DNA of 5,535 nucleotides, from the NCBI GenBank assembly GCA_948435975.1, contig CAOJHG010000171.1:1-5535 (forward strand). The letters run 5' to 3'. The position numbers and the translations under genes were made by a program. Of the stretch, positions 5,424 through 5,535 are shown piece by piece. Positions within the stretch are counted from its first letter, which is position 1. Each line of letters begins with the position of its first letter. The notes under the pieces were generated by a model. The model worked only from the letters and a program-made list of their open reading frames with translations. It did not search any database and had not been told where the DNA came from. This DNA comes from an uncultured Oscillibacter sp. Its GTDB lineage: Bacteria; Bacillota; Clostridia; Oscillospirales; Oscillospiraceae.

Positions 5424-5535
5424 CCGGGGCAGTTTCGTTCAAGACTGTCTCACAAATAAAATAGAAATCGAGTATCCAAAAGAAAACAAGAGCATTCACG
5501 AGAAAATGGCAGAATATAAATCAAAACCAGTTTTT
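5401..5535 (+). CDS. Possible partial gene running off the right edge, unidentified
   Basis: A frame opens at ATG 5401, directly after an in-frame TGA (5398-5400), and stays open for 45 codons to the window edge. Its second half reads as a hydrophilic, Lys/Glu-rich peptide ('KIEIEYPKENKSIHEKMAEY'), and the plus strand is strongly A-rich there, as expected for coding in a low-GC gene. GGGGG at 5390-5394 is a poor ribosome binding site, and the first 15 codons are in GC-rich DNA unlike the rest, so the real start could be further right (for example ATG 5509) or the frame could be chance. I recognise no family. A minus-strand frame across the same bases closes at about 5450 and looks less protein-like. 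Confidence 0.25.
   Translation, partial: MALAFSYFRGSFVQDCLTNKIEIEYPKENKSIHEKMAEYKSKPVF

Noticed and set aside
1..5535. CRISPR array, tRNA, rRNA or insertion sequence
   Set aside because: No regularly spaced repeats, cloverleaf-like sequence, ribosomal RNA signature, or transposase with terminal repeats was seen on either strand.

Overview
The window looks like a chromosomal segment of a spore-forming, anaerobic member of the Clostridia, probably an Oscillospiraceae-type gut bacterium (Flavonifractor/Lawsonibacter/Oscillibacter neighbourhood). This rests on three genes with sporulation homologues (a SpoVB-family flippase, a PdaA-type deacetylase and BofA), good GGAGG-type ribosome binding sites, and GC-rich codon use with strong G/C at third positions. 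The genus is inference; the spore-former call is well supported by bofA and pdaA.

Layout, left to right. (1) 182-1636 (+): a polytopic SpoVB-family (MOP superfamily) flippase with a sigma-E-like promoter just upstream. (2) 2344-3051 (-) and 1646-2344 (-): a two-gene operon running leftward, a membrane-anchored DNA/RNA non-specific nuclease followed by a DnaQ-like DEDDh 3'-5' exonuclease. The two are joined by a TGATG stop/start overlap and preceded by a good sigma-A-like promoter. The operon ends tail-to-tail against the flippase gene with only 9 bp between. (3) 3280-4101 (+): a PdaA-type polysaccharide deacetylase, divergent from the nuclease. (4) 4279-4734 (-): tadA, the tRNA adenosine deaminase, converging on pdaA, with a strong hairpin terminator between them. 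(5) 4811-5074 (+) and 5065-5328 (+): yaaL (DUF2508) and bofA, overlapping by 10 bp and divergent from tadA. (6) 5329-5535: a possible hairpin terminator, then a sharp fall to about 29% G+C over the last 85 bases, where a reading frame from 5401 stays open to the window edge.

Together, the flippase (lipid-linked cell-wall precursor transport), PdaA (muramic-delta-lactam formation in spore cortex) and BofA (checkpoint on pro-sigma-K processing) point to spore envelope assembly and its timing. TadA and the nuclease operon are housekeeping or nucleic-acid functions interleaved with them. The yaaL-bofA pair is a conserved Firmicutes pair normally found behind recR; here recR is not directly upstream and tadA stands there in divergent orientation. 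No CRISPR array, tRNA, rRNA or complete mobile element was seen. I found no convincing undescribed multi-gene system; the best leads are two similarly built sigma-E-like promoters, the coupled nuclease pair, and the AT-rich right edge. No gene-free stretch exceeds 300 bases; the longest is the 228-bp divergent region at 3052-3279.
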